From the NCBI RefSeq assembly GCF_001613265.1, contig NZ_BDCA01000038.1:1-55761 (forward strand): DNA of 55,761 nucleotides, given 5' to 3'. A model generated the notes under the pieces. It ran no database searches. It saw nothing but the letters and a program-made list of their open reading frames with translations, and was not told the origin of the DNA. Shown here piece by piece: positions 17,536 through 25,936 of the stretch. A program made the position numbers and the translations under genes. Source of the stretch: Nocardia vermiculata NBRC 100427 (lineage in GTDB: Bacteria; Actinomycetota; Actinomycetes; Mycobacteriales; Mycobacteriaceae). Numbering within the stretch: position 1 is the stretch's first letter; each line of letters starts with the position of its first letter.

Positions 17536-18015
17536 ATGATCATCGACGTTCCGGAGGGTAAGGACCCGATCTCCTATGTATGGGGCGAGATGGTCCCCGG
17601 TATCGGAGTCGCGGCCTCGAAGTTCTCCCTGGCGGTGTACTCCGACACCACACTCGGCCTACGCGAATTCGAGGCCGCACGGCTACGGATCGCCCAGATC
17701 AACGGCTGTCTGTTCTGCCAGGACTACCGCACCGAACGCGACGGCAGGAAAGTCGAGGCCGACTTCGATCAGGCCGTCACCGACTGGCGCACCACCGCAG
17801 CCTTCGACGAGCGGACCCGGCTGGCCGCCGAATACGCCGAGCGCTACGCGGTCGACCATCACAATCTCGACGACGAATTCTGGACGCGGATGACCGCGCA
17901 CTACACGCAGGCCGAAATCGTCGAGCTGAGTATGTGTATCGGTTCCTGGCTGGCGTTCGGGCGTCTCAACCGGGTGCTGGGACTGGATACGGTATGTGTG
18001 CTGCCCGGCCACTGA
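17536..18015 (+). CDS. Carboxymuconolactone decarboxylase family protein
   Basis: A 159-residue all-helical protein of the CMD/AhpD-like superfamily. The redox-type motif CLFCQDYR (CxxC) is conserved, followed by a helical segment (EYAERYAVDHHNLDD), pointing to an AhpD-like rather than a true decarboxylase role. AAAGGAC lies before the ATG at 17536. It follows the amine-dehydrogenase-like gene after 10 bp and is therefore likely co-transcribed. It is convergent with the methyltransferase gene, 3 bp away. Confidence 0.87.
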   Translation: MIIDVPEGKDPISYVWGEMVPGIGVAASKFSLAVYSDTTLGLREFEAARLRIAQINGCLFCQDYRTERDGRKVEADFDQAVTDWRTTAAFDERTRLAAEYAERYAVDHHNLDDEFWTRMTAHYTQAEIVELSMCIGSWLAFGRLNRVLGLDTVCVLPGH

Positions 18016-18018
18016 CCA

Positions 18019-18594
18019 TCACCACACGCCGGGCACGAGCCGCCTGGTGCGAGCGCGATACTGCTCGTACGCCCGGCCCAGCGTTTCGACCATCGCCTTC
18101 TCCTCCACCACGATCCGGCGCAGGAACGCGAGGGCGGGCACGATGGTCACGAGCAGCAACGAGATCCAGTTCCCGGCGGCAATTCCGAAGCCGATGGTGA
18201 GCTGCAGAACTCCACTGTAGGAAGGGTGGCGCACCCAGTGGTAGGGGCCGCGATCGACCACGGCCTGATCGGGATCGACCTCCACCGTGGTGCGGAACGC
18301 CGAGCCCAGCACGGCGATGGCCCAGATCCGTACCGCCAGGCCGAGCAGCATCAGGGCGACACCGATCACCTGCCACACGACAGGACCGGATTCGTCGAAT
18401 CTCAGATCGCTGCCGGCGGGTAAGGCGATGGCCACCACATTCGCCACCACGATCGATACCGCGACGAGAATCATGATGACGGTGCGAGTGCCGCGATCGC
18501 GCGCGGTCGCGCCCTTGCCACGGGCCCGATCCCGCAGGGCCAGCCCGATCTCGAAGATCAGCCATATCCAGGTGACGACCACTGCCGCATCCAT
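18019..18594 (-). CDS. Isoprenylcysteine methyltransferase-like membrane protein
   Basis: A 191-residue integral membrane protein with four to five hydrophobic helices and the C-terminal signature of the ICMT/PEMT-type methyltransferases: RGPYHWVRHPSYSG for SAM binding, then LRRIVVEEKAMVETLGRAYEQY. Bacterial members methylate varied small molecules or lipids, and the true substrate is unknown. AGGAGGA 5 nt before the ATG at 18594 fixes the start; a longer frame to 18714 is rejected. Divergent from the MarR gene. Confidence 0.87.
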   Translation of the reverse strand: MDAAVVVTWIWLIFEIGLALRDRARGKGATARDRGTRTVIMILVAVSIVVANVVAIALPAGSDLRFDESGPVVWQVIGVALMLLGLAVRIWAIAVLGSAFRTTVEVDPDQAVVDRGPYHWVRHPSYSGVLQLTIGFGIAAGNWISLLLVTIVPALAFLRRIVVEEKAMVETLGRAYEQYRARTRRLVPGVW

Positions 18595-18762
18595 CACGAT
18601 CCTCCTCATGCGTCGACGCCGAACGACCCCTGCACATACGACTAGACACCGGATCGGGACTCGGCTGCATCGGGGATGTCCCGGAATTCGACCCCGGTAC
18701 GCGTTGTCGCGCATGCGCCACCGCCCGCCACTCGCATGGCACCGTCGGCTCGCCGGGACCGC

Positions 18763-18768
18763 TAGGAT
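18763..18768 (+). promoter_or_regulatory. -10 box, leaderless start of MarR gene
   Basis: TAGGAT ends 7 nt before the GTG at 18776, with no good Shine-Dalgarno sequence, so the transcript probably begins at the start codon. Confidence 0.45.
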
Positions 18769-18775
18769 CGGCGAC

Positions 18776-19282
18776 GTGCCCGAGTCCGCGAGCCCCGCGC
18801 CGGCCTCCGTCCAGGTCTGGCGGGCTTTGCAACGGATCTACATGGACCTGGGACCCGAGCTGGACTCCGAACTGCGCCGGGTGACCGGGTTACCCGCGAG
18901 CTGGTACGACATGCTGGTCGAACTGTCGGGCACACAACATCTTCGGATGAGTGATCTCGGTGAGCGCATGGTGCTGAGCCGGACCCGGGTCAGCCGGCTG
19001 GTGGGCGAATTGGAGGGGCGCGATCTGGTCCGTCGCGAAAGCAATCCCGCCGACGGCCGATCGGCCTACGTCGCCATCACCACCGCCGGATGGCAGCGCC
19101 TGCACGAAGCCACCCCGCACCACCGCGCGGCCATCGATCAGCATTTCGCCGGCCTGCCGGACGGAGAGTTGAAAATCCTCGCCACGGCCCTGCACAAGGT
19201 GATCGGCGGATCGCCGGGGTTCCCCGATCCGCCCCCGGCACGAGTGAGCAGGCCGTCGTGGCACGACGAGCGCGCACAATAG
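18776..19282 (+). CDS. MarR-family transcriptional regulator
   Basis: A 168-residue winged-helix regulator. The recognition region (LRMSDLGERMVLSRTRVSRLVGELEGRDLVRRESNPADGRSAYVAITTAG) contains the typical DxRxxxxxLT-like wing (NPADGRSAYVAIT). The GTG at 18776 is chosen from the family start and an upstream TAGGAT box. The next gene, a metallo-hydrolase, starts 4 bp after the stop, so they are translationally coupled and the regulator probably controls its own operon and perhaps the divergent methyltransferase. Confidence 0.9.
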   Translation: MPESASPAPASVQVWRALQRIYMDLGPELDSELRRVTGLPASWYDMLVELSGTQHLRMSDLGERMVLSRTRVSRLVGELEGRDLVRRESNPADGRSAYVAITTAGWQRLHEATPHHRAAIDQHFAGLPDGELKILATALHKVIGGSPGFPDPPPARVSRPSWHDERAQ

Positions 19283-19286
19283 ATCG

Positions 19287-20237
19287 ATGTCCACCCTTGC
19301 CACCGCGCTCGATCCGCTCCGGCACACCGCCGGCTACGCCCGATATCTGCTGCGTAAGAGCGCCCGCGACCGCGAAGACGCGCAGGTGCTGAGCGAGCTG
19401 GAATCGCGGACACTGTCGCTGCCGGCCGGACTGCAGCTGGAGTGGCTCGGCACCGCCGGCTACCGGCTGACCTTCCAGGGCGTAGCCCTGCTGATCGACC
19501 CGTTTCTGAGCCGGATACCGCTGTCGACGATCGTGCGCCGCCGTACCGCCCTGCCCGATCCCACGGTCCTGGACCGGTATCTCCCCGATCCGGGCAATGT
19601 CGCGGGAATCGTGGTGGGACACGGTCATTGGGATCACGCGTTGGACGCGCCGGAAATCGCGCGCCGCGCCGGGTGCTCGGTCTACGGCTCGCGGTCGGTG
19701 CGGAATCTGATGGCACTGCACGGGCTCGGCGATCGCAGCGTGGTGGTGGAGCCGTACCAGCGCTACGAATTGGGGCCGTTCACGGTGAACTTCGTGCCGA
19801 GTGTGCATTCGAAGATTCCGTTCGGGCTCGCCGTTCCCGCCCCGGGCGACACCTGCTGCGAATCGCTGGCCGGGCTGGCACCGATGGCGTACGGCTGTGG
19901 GCAGACCTGGGGGATTCATATCGAGGTGGCGGGGATCGAGATCTATCACCAGGGCAGTGCGGACCTCGTCGACGACGCACTCCGCCGGCACGAGGTGGAC
20001 ATATTTCTGGCCGGGGTGGCAGGACGATCGGTGACGCCGGACTACTGGCGGCGCATCCTGCCGAAGTTGCGGCCGGCGACCGTGGTGCCGATGCACTACG
20101 ACGATTTTCTGCGGCCGCTCGACGCCCCGCAGGGCTTCACTCTCGATATCGGATTGGCCGCGGTACCCGAGGAGATCGCCACCGTGAGCCGCGATATCGA
20201 ACTCGCCGCCCTACCGGCGATCCGCCCCGTGTCCTAA
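19287..20237 (+). CDS. MBL-fold metallo-hydrolase (UlaG-like)
   Basis: A 316-residue metallo-beta-lactamase-fold hydrolase. Zinc-binding HGHWDH is present (VGHGHWDHALD), followed by a second His region (SVHSKIPFG) and PMHYDDFL near the end. The ordering resembles the UlaG/NAPE-PLD-like branch that acts on phosphodiesters or lactones; the N-terminal 45 residues are a helical extension. It lies 4 bp downstream of the MarR gene and its last 4 bp overlap the end of the convergent methyltransferase gene. Substrate unknown. Confidence 0.85.
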   Translation: MSTLATALDPLRHTAGYARYLLRKSARDREDAQVLSELESRTLSLPAGLQLEWLGTAGYRLTFQGVALLIDPFLSRIPLSTIVRRRTALPDPTVLDRYLPDPGNVAGIVVGHGHWDHALDAPEIARRAGCSVYGSRSVRNLMALHGLGDRSVVVEPYQRYELGPFTVNFVPSVHSKIPFGLAVPAPGDTCCESLAGLAPMAYGCGQTWGIHIEVAGIEIYHQGSADLVDDALRRHEVDIFLAGVAGRSVTPDYWRRILPKLRPATVVPMHYDDFLRPLDAPQGFTLDIGLAAVPEEIATVSRDIELAALPAIRPVS

Positions 20238-20884
20238 CGACCGGATCGGCCGATCAGCAGGTGCACCGGAATCGGCTGCCGCTCGAGACGTCGGTGCTCG
20301 GTCACCAGCCCGGCGCGCTCGAGCGCGGCCGCTACCTCCGCGGGCGGACGCAGCCGGAATCCGGTGGCGGTGAACGGCATCCGGGCCATGGCTTCGGGAT
20401 CACCGATGCCGATCACGACCCGGCCTGCCGGGCGCACGACCCGAGCCAGTTCGGCACAGGCCCGGTCCAGGTCCGCCACGAAATAGACCGTATTCACCGT
20501 GATCGCCGCATCCAGGCTCGCCTCGGCGAGCGGTAGGTCGGTGAGGCCACCCTCGACCACGCGCAGACCACCGGTACCGATGTCACGGGTGAACCGGGAC
20601 CTGGCACGCGCGGCCATATCCGGTGAGATCTCCACGCCGTATACGGTGCCGGCGGCACCGACCCGCCGCAGCAGCAACGACAATCCGACACCGCCGCCGA
20701 ACCCGATATCGGCCACCGCCTGACCCGCCTGGACCCCGGCCGCCTCGACCGCGGCCTCGACCGCGAAACGATTGGTGCGGTTGAGCATCAGGGCCACGCC
20801 CTTGCCCAGCAGGCCGTGGGGGTCGCCCAGCTGCGCGGCGACCGTGGACATGGCACGGGTGACGATCGAGTTCACCCTGGGCAT
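20234..20884 (-). CDS. Class I SAM-dependent methyltransferase
   Basis: A 216-residue UbiE-like methyltransferase. Motif I (VADIGFGGGVGLSLLL) and the acidic residue ending strand 2 (VYGVEISPDM) mark the SAM site; the TVNTVYFVADLDRACAELARVVRPAGRVVIG segment is the typical post-motif region. The ATG at 20884 is chosen because the protein start (MPRVNSIVTRAMSTVAAQLG) reads like the family; ATG at 20938 is an alternative and neither has a strong ribosome site. Divergent from the VIT1/CCC1 gene. Substrate unknown. Confidence 0.85.
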   Translation of the reverse strand: MPRVNSIVTRAMSTVAAQLGDPHGLLGKGVALMLNRTNRFAVEAAVEAAGVQAGQAVADIGFGGGVGLSLLLRRVGAAGTVYGVEISPDMAARARSRFTRDIGTGGLRVVEGGLTDLPLAEASLDAAITVNTVYFVADLDRACAELARVVRPAGRVVIGIGDPEAMARMPFTATGFRLRPPAEVAAALERAGLVTEHRRLERQPIPVHLLIGRSGR

Positions 20885-20937
20885 GCTACCGATGCCGCGC
20901 AGGCGCGCAGGTCCACCGCATTGCCCGGTCGACGACA

Positions 20938-20943
20938 TATTCT
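20938..20943 (+). promoter_or_regulatory. -10 box, leaderless start at 20951
   Basis: TATTCT ends 7 nt before the GTG at 20951; no ribosome-binding site is present. It decides this start within a longer open frame beginning at 20816. Confidence 0.45.
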
Positions 20944-20950
20944 GCACGGT

Positions 20951-21688
20951 GTGGACGACTCCGACCGCACGCAGGACTCCGGGACGTGGAAGCACCCGCA
21001 CGAACCACACGGCCAAGGTGTGGCTTCGCGATTGAACTGGTTGCGTGCCGGGGTGCTCGGCGCCAACGACGGCATCGTCTCGACTGCCGGTCTGGTGGTG
21101 GGTGTCGCCTCGGCGACCGCCGAGACCACACCGATCCTCACCGCCGGCGTGGCGGGGCTGGTGGCGGGGGCGCTGTCGATGGCGGTCGGTGAATACGTCT
21201 CGGTCAGCACTCAGCGCGACAGTGAACGGGCCCTGCTGTCACAGGAGAAACGTGAACTGGCCGCCGATCCCGACTACGAACTCGCCGAATTGACCCAGCT
21301 CTACCGGAACAAGGGCTTGTCCGACACGACCGCGGCACAGGTCGCCCGCGAACTGACCGACCACGATGCCTTCGCCGCCCATGCCGAGGTCGAGCTGAAA
21401 CTGGACCCTGATGAGCTGACCAATCCGTGGCAAGCGGCCATCTCCTCGGCAATCGCATTCACCTGCGGTGCACTGCTGCCACTGCTGGCGATTCTGCTAC
21501 CGCCGGCTACATGGCGAATTCCGGTGACCTTCGCGGCGGTACTGCTGGCTTTGGCCGGGACCGGCTCGCTCAGCGCCCGGCTCGGTGGCAGTAGCAGGCT
21601 GCGCGCCGTCCCGCGGGTGGTGATCGGCGGGGCGCTGGCCATGGCGGTGACCTACGCGATCGGGCAGATACCGGGAGTGTCGCAGTAG
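20951..21688 (+). CDS. VIT1/CCC1 family transporter
   Basis: A 245-residue membrane protein of the VIT1/CCC1 (DUF125) family, which moves iron or manganese across membranes. The signature RAGVLGANDGIVSTAGLVVGVASA in helix 1 is present, followed by GLVAGALSMAVGEYVSVSTQRDSERA, a cytoplasmic acidic helical segment (about 100-150) and three C-terminal helices. The metal-binding region is shorter than in plant VIT1, as usual for bacteria. The GTG at 20951 is favoured by the TATTCT box; the upstream part of the frame is antisense to the methyltransferase. Confidence 0.9.
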   Translation: MDDSDRTQDSGTWKHPHEPHGQGVASRLNWLRAGVLGANDGIVSTAGLVVGVASATAETTPILTAGVAGLVAGALSMAVGEYVSVSTQRDSERALLSQEKRELAADPDYELAELTQLYRNKGLSDTTAAQVARELTDHDAFAAHAEVELKLDPDELTNPWQAAISSAIAFTCGALLPLLAILLPPATWRIPVTFAAVLLALAGTGSLSARLGGSSRLRAVPRVVIGGALAMAVTYAIGQIPGVSQ

Positions 21689-21738
21689 AAGAGTCCACTA
21701 GCGATCAACTGGCCGTAGATTTGAAGTCCAGTTGTCGA

Positions 21739-21744
21739 CATACT
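21739..21744 (+). promoter_or_regulatory. Possible -10 box for YczE-like gene
   Basis: CATACT lies 6 nt before the ATG at 21751. It differs from TANNNT in the first base only and supports a leaderless start at this ATG rather than the in-frame TTG at 21721. Confidence 0.3.
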
Positions 21745-21750
21745 GGCCGA

Positions 21751-22374
21751 ATGCTGTTCCGCCGATTGTGTGCGCTCTATGCCGGACTCTGGTTGTACGG
21801 GTTCTCGATGGCCGTCATGATCCGGGCCGCGCTCGGACTCGACCCCTGGGATGTCTTCCATCAGGGTGTCGCCGCGCACGTTCCGGTGAGCTTCGGCACC
21901 GTCACGGCGGTTACCGGGCTCGCGGTGCTGCTGGCCTGGATTCCGCTGCGGCAACGTCCCGGCCTGGGCACCGTGAGCAACGTGGTCGTGATCGCAGTAT
22001 CGGTCGACGCGGGTTTGTGGCTACTGCCCGAACTCCACGACCTGCCGGTGCGGATTGCGGCAATGGTCGCGGCCGTCGCGCTCAACGCGGTCGCCACGGT
22101 GCTCTACATCGGAGCGGGCATGGGACCGGGCCCGCGCGACGGTCTGATGACCGGGCTGATGGCGCGCACCGGATACCCGGTGTGGGCAATTCGCACCGGT
22201 ATCGAGGCGACCGTGCTGAGCACCGGCTGGCTGCTGGGCGGCAGCGTGGGCGTGGGCACCTTCGTCTACGCCTTCGGCATCGGCCCGCTGATCCAGCTGC
22301 TGATCCCCCTGGTCGACCGCCGGCTCCCGGGATTCCGGCCGGCCCCCACGCCACAGCCGGTCGCAGCCCCCTGA
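21751..22374 (+). CDS. YczE/YitT-type integral membrane protein
   Basis: A 207-residue protein with about five hydrophobic helices. The segment LYGFSMAVMIRAALGLDPWDVFHQG and the repeated Gly-rich GAGMGPGPRDGLMTGL motif match the YczE/YitT-like membrane family (COG2364), whose function is unknown. The end (PAPTPQPVAAP) is a short Pro/Ala tail. The ATG at 21751 is chosen over an upstream TTG. It is convergent with the pentapeptide-repeat gene, 13 bp away. Confidence 0.85.
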   Translation: MLFRRLCALYAGLWLYGFSMAVMIRAALGLDPWDVFHQGVAAHVPVSFGTVTAVTGLAVLLAWIPLRQRPGLGTVSNVVVIAVSVDAGLWLLPELHDLPVRIAAMVAAVALNAVATVLYIGAGMGPGPRDGLMTGLMARTGYPVWAIRTGIEATVLSTGWLLGGSVGVGTFVYAFGIGPLIQLLIPLVDRRLPGFRPAPTPQPVAAP

Positions 22375-22387
22375 CGCCGACGGGACA

Positions 22388-23035
22388 TCAGTTGTCGTTC
22401 ACGATGATTCCCGCTGCTCGTGCGAACGCAGGGGCCAGATCCATCAGCTGTCCGGTGGTGATGACCGCACCCTTCAACGCACCGATGTCGCCGATCAGGT
22501 CCAAGGTCACCGCCTCGCGCAGATCCAGATCCTGCAACGCGGCCCCGTGCAGCGCGACTCCCTCGAGCCGCGACCCGGGAAACGAGATCCGGCGCAGACC
22601 GGCCCTGGAGAAGTCGGTATCGCGCAGCACACAGTCGACGAAGCTGACTTCCTGCAGTTTCGCCGCCCGGAAGTTCACCGATTCGAATTTGCAGCCTTCG
22701 AACCGCACCCTGCGCAACCGCGCGTCGACGGCCACCACCCCCGACCACGCCGAGTCGACGATTTCGACATCGGTCCACCTGGTTTCGGACGCGTCGAGAC
22801 CGATCCAGCGCACGCCTCGCATCCACACCTCGGACAGCCGACTCTGCTGCACGCTACCACCGGTGCAGACCACGTTGGTCAACGCGGATTCGGTGAACTC
22901 CGACCCGCCCGCCCAGATCTGGTCGACCGCGGTACCGTCGACCAGCACGTGCCGGTATTCCTCGTCCGGCGCGAGGGGTTCGTCCAGCTGGGCGAGAGCG
23001 GCGGCATAGGGCAGGTCGGTGAGGTCGCGGGGCAT
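22388..23035 (-). CDS. Pentapeptide repeat protein
   Basis: A 215-residue protein made largely of A(D/N)LXX-like repeats, clearest at about 95-175 (ARLRRVRFEGCKFESVNFRAAKLQEVSFVD and following), which fold as a right-handed quadrilateral beta-helix. Some family members mimic DNA and protect gyrase from quinolones (MfpA/Qnr), but this protein lacks an obvious Qnr-type loop pattern, so resistance is not claimed. The ATG at 23035 is supported by a TAGGGT box 6 nt upstream. Confidence 0.85.
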   Translation of the reverse strand: MPRDLTDLPYAAALAQLDEPLAPDEEYRHVLVDGTAVDQIWAGGSEFTESALTNVVCTGGSVQQSRLSEVWMRGVRWIGLDASETRWTDVEIVDSAWSGVVAVDARLRRVRFEGCKFESVNFRAAKLQEVSFVDCVLRDTDFSRAGLRRISFPGSRLEGVALHGAALQDLDLREAVTLDLIGDIGALKGAVITTGQLMDLAPAFARAAGIIVNDN

Positions 23036-23041
23036 TCCTGC

Positions 23042-23047
23042 ACCCTA
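23042..23047 (-). promoter_or_regulatory. -10 box, leaderless pentapeptide-repeat gene
   Basis: TAGGGT on the minus strand lies 6 nt before the ATG at 23035. Confidence 0.45.
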
Positions 23048-23127
23048 GACGCCGTCACCGACACCGACCGGGCCACGGCGTCGCGTGGCTCCGGGCCCGT
23101 CCACCGCCGCCGGATCGGATCCGGAAA

Positions 23128-23742
23128 TCATTGCACCGGTTCGAAATCCATCCGGCTGTCCTCGGTGACCGAGTAGACCCCGGATGCCAGTTCGAGCGCG
23201 ACGACGGTGCGGGCGGTGGCCTCCGCGACATGGATACGCGGCGGATCGGGCAGCGCCGACGCATCGGGATAGTAGGTGCCGGGGCCGTAGAACTGGCCGT
23301 AGCGCAGCACCACTCCGCCGATTCCGAGCACCGACTCCTCGAGATACTCCACGGCCGCCTTTCCGTCGCCCGACAGCTGCCAGGCAACACTCTGTGCCAC
23401 AAAGCGTTTCACGCCCGCGGCCTGTGCGGCCGCGATGAGATTGGCCGTGCCCTCCCGGCGCATGCGCGCGTTGGCGGCCCGTCCGGCGGCCAACTCGGCG
23501 GCATCGTCGGGCAGGTCGGTGAGCTGATGCACGACCAGATCGGGAGCACAGCGGCGCACCGCTTGCTCGAGGGCGGCCGCGTCGTAGACGTCACACACGA
23601 TCGGTTCGGCACCCGACTCCCGCAGCAGCGCCGCTTTTCCGGCCGAGCGGGTCATCCCCGCAACCTCGAATCCGGCCGAGATCAGCAGGGGCGTCAGGCC
23701 GGCGCCCAGAACTCCGGTCGCGCCCGCAACAAAGATTCGCAC
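23128..23742 (-). CDS. NAD(P)-binding epimerase/dehydratase-like protein
   Basis: A protein of about 204 residues with the Rossmann motif VRIFVAGATGVLGAGLTPLL at its start, typical of extended-SDR or NmrA-like proteins. It has SVAWQ in place of the usual serine region and YGQFYGPGTYYPD near the C-terminus, so it lies in the epimerase branch but is shorter than the usual 300 residues. The start is uncertain: GTG at 23742 gives the family N-terminus; ATG 23763 and ATG 23814 are in frame, but the last lies inside the operator. Divergent from a PadR gene, which probably represses it. Confidence 0.72.
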   Translation of the reverse strand: MRIFVAGATGVLGAGLTPLLISAGFEVAGMTRSAGKAALLRESGAEPIVCDVYDAAALEQAVRRCAPDLVVHQLTDLPDDAAELAAGRAANARMRREGTANLIAAAQAAGVKRFVAQSVAWQLSGDGKAAVEYLEESVLGIGGVVLRYGQFYGPGTYYPDASALPDPPRIHVAEATARTVVALELASGVYSVTEDSRMDFEPVQ

Positions 23743-23813
23743 GACGAACCACGATATCGGCATACCGGGCAGCCGCGTGTGGATCTCGCGGTGAACAGCT
23801 CTTGCCACAGACA

Positions 23814-23842
23814 TACTCGTAGACGTATATTCGTAGACGAGT
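23814..23842. promoter_or_regulatory. Probable PadR operator
   Basis: TACTCGT (23814-23820) and ACGAGTA (23836-23842) form a perfect 7-bp inverted repeat, 15 bp apart. Within it TCGTAGACG occurs twice (23817-23825 and 23831-23839, 14-bp period). It lies between the divergent PadR and NAD-binding genes, 36 bp before the PadR start. Confidence 0.55.
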
Positions 23843-23877
23843 AATTCAAAACCCGGTCCGACGAGGTGGTGAACACG

Positions 23878-24537
23878 GTGGCGAAGAAGCGCAAGGTAGG
23901 CAACCTGCTGGCCCTGGGTGTCCTGGCGACACTGATCGAACGCCCCATGCACCGGTACGAGATCGCCGCCCAGATGCGGGAACGCGGTAAGGACCGCGAT
24001 ATGGACGTGAAGTGGGGTTCGCTCTACACCGTCGTGCAGAACCTGGAGAAGCACGGATTCGTGGAGGTCTCCGGTAGCGAGCGCGACGGCGCACGGCCCG
24101 AACGCACCATCTACCGGCTCACCGAGGCGGGCCGGGCCGAGGCCGAGGACTGGCTGCGCGAACTGCTCTCGACGCCCGAGCCCGAGCACCACCGCTTCAT
24201 GGCGGGCCTGTCGATCGTCGCGATGCTGCCACCGGACGAGGTGATCCCCCTACTCGACGAACGCATCCGGCGCCTCGGTGCCGAGATCACCGCACGGCAG
24301 CACGCCATCGACGAAGAAGCGAAGACGCTGCCGCGCCTGTTCCTGATCGAGTCCGATTTCCAGGTCGCGATGCTCACAGCCGAAGCCGAATGGGCCGAGA
24401 AGCTGCGGGCCGAACTGACCTCGGGCACCTTCCCCGACATCGCCTTCTGGCGGCGATTCCACGCCGAGGACATCCCCCCGGCAGACATCGTGGACATGGT
24501 GGAAGGGGGCAGCTTCACTCCGCAGTCCGACAGCTGA
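23878..24537 (+). CDS. PadR-family transcriptional regulator
   Basis: A 219-residue regulator with the PadR winged helix at the N-terminus (GNLLALGVLATLIERPMHRYEIAAQMRERG, then KWGSLYTVVQNLEKHGFVE) and a helical C-terminal dimerisation domain (about 115-215), as in the Vir_act_alpha_C type. The basic start AKKRKVGN is typical. Two GTG starts are possible: 23866 and 23878; the latter is preferred because GAGG lies upstream at usable spacing. The divergent operator suggests autoregulation together with the NAD-binding protein. Confidence 0.9.
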   Translation: MAKKRKVGNLLALGVLATLIERPMHRYEIAAQMRERGKDRDMDVKWGSLYTVVQNLEKHGFVEVSGSERDGARPERTIYRLTEAGRAEAEDWLRELLSTPEPEHHRFMAGLSIVAMLPPDEVIPLLDERIRRLGAEITARQHAIDEEAKTLPRLFLIESDFQVAMLTAEAEWAEKLRAELTSGTFPDIAFWRRFHAEDIPPADIVDMVEGGSFTPQSDS

Positions 24538-24554
24538 ACACCGACAGCAAGAAC

Positions 24555-24593
24555 CGGGCCCGCCGCGGTGCTACCAACACCGCGCCGAGCCCG
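24555..24593 (+). terminator. Strong hairpin after the PadR gene
   Basis: A 16-bp stem with two mismatches and a 7-nt loop (CTACCAA) starts 18 bp after the PadR stop codon. There is no T tract after it, so it is an imperfect intrinsic terminator, a form common in high-GC actinobacteria. Confidence 0.5.
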
Positions 24594-24712
24594 ATCCGAT
24601 TACCTCTCGAACCGTATTCGCGCAGGCGAACCCGGCCCAAGTGTGGCAACTTCAGGATAACGGGGCGCTCGGTGTGGATCGGTTCGGGTTCATCCACACG
24701 AGGAGAACTCTC

Positions 24713-25921
24713 ATGTCCGCAGTCACTTCCGCACTCGTCATCGGCGGCGGTATCGCCGGCCCGGTAGCCGCCACCGCCCTGCGGATGGCCGGGATCGAGG
24801 CCACGGTATACGAGGCATATCCGGGCCCGGCCTACACCACCGGCAGCGCGCTCGGCTTCGCACCCAACGGCCTGGCCGCACTCGATATCGTCGGCGCCGG
24901 CGACGGCGTGCGCGCCGTTGCTCACCCGATGACCCGCACCGTGATGTCACTCGGCAGCAAGGAGATCACGCTCCCGGGCGCCACCGGCCTGGAACCGTTG
25001 CACCAGGTGGACCGCAGCGCGCTACACGGGGTGTTGCACGACCACGCGGTGGATACGGGCGTCCGCATCGAGTACTCCAAACGCCTCGTCGGCGTCGAGG
25101 AGCACCCCGACTACGTCACCGCCTGCTTCGACGACGGGTCCACCGCCACCGCCGATATCCTCGTCGGCGCCGACGGCATCACCTCACGGGTCCGCCGGCT
25201 GATCGATCCGAACGCACCGGGCGCGAACTACACCGGCCTGCTGGGATTCGGCGCCTACACCGAATGCTCCTTCCCGATCGCCCCGAACACGATGGTGTTC
25301 GCCTACGGCCGCAATGCCTACTACCTGTACTGGTCGATGCCCGACGGCCGGGTCGGCTGGGGCGCGAACCTCCCGCACGAGCGGTACCTCTCGCTGACGC
25401 AGGCACGCGAGACTCCCGCCGAGCAGTGGCTGGCGACCCTGCGCGAGGTGTACGGCGGTGACACCCCGGGCGCGGAACTGGCCCGCAATACTCGACCGCA
25501 GGACCTGATCACCACGGGCGGCCTGCACATCATGCCGCCGGTGCCGCACTGGTATCGGGACCGGCTGGTGCTGGTCGGCGATGCGGTGCACGCACCGTCC
25601 AACAGCACCGGACAGGGCGCGTCGCTGGCCGTCGAAAGCGCTCTGCAGCTCGCCCGCTGCCTCCGCGATTTCGACTCCCCGGCAACAGCTTTCGCCACCT
25701 ACGAACGTATCCGCCGACCGCGGGTGGAGAAGGTCGCCGCCCGCGGCGCCAGGATCAACCAGTCCAAGACCGTGGGCCCGGTGCTGCGCCGGCTGCTGCC
25801 GGTGATGATGCCGCTGGCGACCAAGTTCTCCAATATGGAGCAGGTCATGACACGTGAACAGAGCTACACGGTGGACTGGGCGGCACCCGTCGACGAAAGC
25901 ACCGAGCTCGCCTCGTTCTAG
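24713..25921 (+). CDS. FAD-dependent monooxygenase (aromatic-hydroxylase type)
   Basis: A 402-residue group A flavin monooxygenase. It has GGGIAGPVAATALRMAG at the N-terminus (FAD), DG motif (ADILVGADGITSRVR, about 150-165) and the GD motif LVLVGDAVHAPSNSTGQGASLAVESA (about 285-310). It probably hydroxylates an aromatic or other small substrate with NAD(P)H and O2; the true substrate is unknown. GAGGAGA upstream fixes the ATG at 24713 rather than an upstream ATG at 24641. The next gene is an SDR. Confidence 0.9.
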   Translation: MSAVTSALVIGGGIAGPVAATALRMAGIEATVYEAYPGPAYTTGSALGFAPNGLAALDIVGAGDGVRAVAHPMTRTVMSLGSKEITLPGATGLEPLHQVDRSALHGVLHDHAVDTGVRIEYSKRLVGVEEHPDYVTACFDDGSTATADILVGADGITSRVRRLIDPNAPGANYTGLLGFGAYTECSFPIAPNTMVFAYGRNAYYLYWSMPDGRVGWGANLPHERYLSLTQARETPAEQWLATLREVYGGDTPGAELARNTRPQDLITTGGLHIMPPVPHWYRDRLVLVGDAVHAPSNSTGQGASLAVESALQLARCLRDFDSPATAFATYERIRRPRVEKVAARGARINQSKTVGPVLRRLLPVMMPLATKFSNMEQVMTREQSYTVDWAAPVDESTELASF

Positions 25922-25936
25922 CGGTCCATCGCCGGT

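Noticed and set aside
22388..23035. Quinolone-resistance (Qnr/MfpA) role for the pentapeptide-repeat protein
   Set aside because: Repeat content alone does not support it; the repeats are irregular and Qnr-specific loop features are not evident.
23743..23814. An upstream start (ATG 23814) for the NAD-binding protein
   Set aside because: It lies inside the PadR operator candidate, has no ribosome site, and adds residues absent from the family.
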